Shown piece after piece: positions 14,481 through 14,883 of a stretch of DNA of 14,883 bases. Position numbers and translations under genes: made by a program. The DNA is from JBOGIF01 sp050742415 (GTDB taxonomy: Bacteria > Actinomycetota > Acidimicrobiia > Acidimicrobiales > AC-14): the NCBI GenBank assembly GCA_050742415.1, contig JBOGIF010000164.1, positions 1-14,883 on the forward strand, in the 5' to 3' direction. Position 1 is the first letter of the stretch. Each line of letters begins with the position of its first letter. The notes beneath the pieces were generated by a model. The model did no database searches, was not told the DNA's origin, and saw nothing but the letters and a program-made list of their open reading frames with translations.

Positions 14481-14769
14481 CGCACCTTGGCAGCTCTGGC
14501 AGGTCTGAACCGCGAACTCGTAACACCAGCCGATCCGCCGACGCTAGCCCTGTGCCCGCCGTACGACAACGGCCGCGGGTGCGGCCCGAACAGGGGCAGC
14601 TCTAGTCTCTCGGAAGTGGCTGAGGGCACCGGCGCCAACCCGAGCACGCCGCAGGCAGTAGCCCGGGCCGGGCCGCCTTCGCCCGGCGGTTCGCCCTTCG
14701 CCACGGCGACTGCGGCTGGAAGGTCGCCAGCATCAACGGGCACCAGATCTTCGAGCCCGGGTGGCCGCC
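14481..14769. other. 289-bp gap between dapC and the coiled-coil gene
   Basis: The gap holds the putative coiled-coil gene promoter, an in-frame N-terminal extension of that gene (14481-14534), a 6-bp-stem hairpin (14571-14586), a GCCGGGC/GCCCGGC hairpin within 14669-14689, and the doubtful plus-strand frame. Neither hairpin has a T-tract on either strand, so no intrinsic terminator is supported. No tRNA is seen. Confidence 0.6.
14541..14569 (-). promoter_or_regulatory. Putative promoter of the coiled-coil gene
   Basis: TTGTCG (14569-14564), a 17-nt spacer and TAGCGT (14546-14541, TAnnnT) fit a vegetative promoter. A GGCCGC/GCGGCC hairpin (14571-14586) lies directly upstream. The expected start site is about 14534, at the in-frame ATC that opens the missing zinc-ribbon half. 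Confidence 0.35.
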
Positions 14770-14793
14770 TCAGTCCAGTCCCTCTGAGGCCCC
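14616..14793 (+). pseudogene. Possible short plus-strand gene broken by a 5-bp duplication
   Basis: GTG 14616 opens a frame reading VAEGTGANPSTPQAVARA. A tandem GGGCC duplication (14665-14674) then shifts it. Removing one copy restores a frame that continues AAFARRFALRHGDCGWKVA, then SINGHQIFEPGWPPQ, with nearly every third codon base G or C. The restored frame has no start codon of its own after TGA 14621. It overlaps the end of dapC on the other strand, and its 3' limit is unclear. I do not recognise the protein. It could be a chance open frame in GC-rich DNA. Confidence 0.25.
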
Positions 14794-14883
14794 GGACGCG
14801 GCCAGGCGAGCGGCCACCAGCGCCAGCCGGTCGTCGGGTGCCACCATCGCCACCCGAACGTGTCCCGCCCCGGCCGGGCCGTA
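14770..14883 (-). CDS. dapC: C-terminus of a probable succinyldiaminopimelate aminotransferase, partial
   Basis: Only the last 37 codons are in the window: YGPAGAGHVRVAMVAPDD, then a helix RLALVAARLA ending SEGLD and TGA. The pattern YG..G.G.VR.A.V.P...L..A..RL is the usual end of class I/II pyridoxal-phosphate aminotransferases. With dapD and dapE downstream on the same strand, the succinyl-diaminopimelate aminotransferase DapC is the best guess; it would act between DapD and DapE. The catalytic lysine lies outside the window, so the assignment rests on the end motif and context. Confidence 0.7.
   Translation of the reverse strand, partial: YGPAGAGHVRVAMVAPDDRLALVAARLAASGASEGLD

Noticed and set aside
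12499..14508. 669-codon plus-strand frame opposite the coiled-coil gene
   Set aside because: The product is low-complexity Ser/Arg/Ala, as expected from the antisense of a Leu/Glu/Ala-rich coil; the minus-strand frame has clear heptads and motifs.
14571..14586. GGCCGC/GCGGCC hairpin as dapC terminator
   Set aside because: No T-tract follows on either strand; it more likely reflects GC-rich DNA or promoter-proximal structure.
14611..14700. tRNA-Ser-like start (GGAAGTGGCTGAG)
   Set aside because: No acceptor pairing, anticodon stem or T-arm could be built downstream.

Overview
The window is about 70% G+C, uses GTG and TTG starts, has leaderless-looking promoters and actinobacterial-type SOS boxes (GAAC-N4-GTTC), and carries the gene order LysM protein / nrdR beside lexA that is also found in Mycobacterium. 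This points to a high-GC actinomycete-like bacterium (Actinomycetota). A deep lineage such as Acidimicrobiia is plausible, but that is inference. There is no mobile element, rRNA, tRNA or CRISPR array. No stretch longer than 300 bases lacks a gene; the longest gap is 14481-14769.

Left third (1-4978, minus strand): a B12-dependent class II ribonucleotide reductase (nrdJ), cut off by the window edge just before its C-terminal zinc ribbon. It is interrupted by two full-size inteins, each with LAGLIDADG endonuclease motifs. Each intein sits exactly in front of a catalytic cysteine: the redox-active cysteine of the CFIL motif and the thiyl-radical cysteine of NPCSE. Upstream lie a consensus TTGACA promoter, a perfect 10-bp inverted repeat over its -10 region, an NrdR-box and two DnaA-box-like 9-mers.

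Middle (5184-6807): nrdR and an SOS-type LysM protein on the minus strand, and lexA on the plus strand. The divergent LysM/lexA promoter region holds four LexA-box-like palindromes. One falls exactly in the spacer of the LysM promoter, and two flank the lexA promoter core. Together the region links dNTP supply (nrdJ, nrdR), the DNA-damage response (lexA) and a likely damage-induced cell-envelope or division protein.

Right part (6811-14883, minus strand): the end of a probable dapC aminotransferase, a 1355-residue zinc-ribbon/coiled-coil protein, a small HTH-like protein, dapD, dapE and a secreted, membrane-anchored subtilisin-like protease whose ATG overlaps the dapE stop. The lysine/diaminopimelate genes are thus interrupted by a giant coiled-coil gene. 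Its annotated ATG cuts a zinc ribbon in half, and the missing half is encoded in frame just upstream without a standard start codon. On the plus strand of the gap after dapC is a short protein-like frame that appears broken by a 5-bp tandem duplication.
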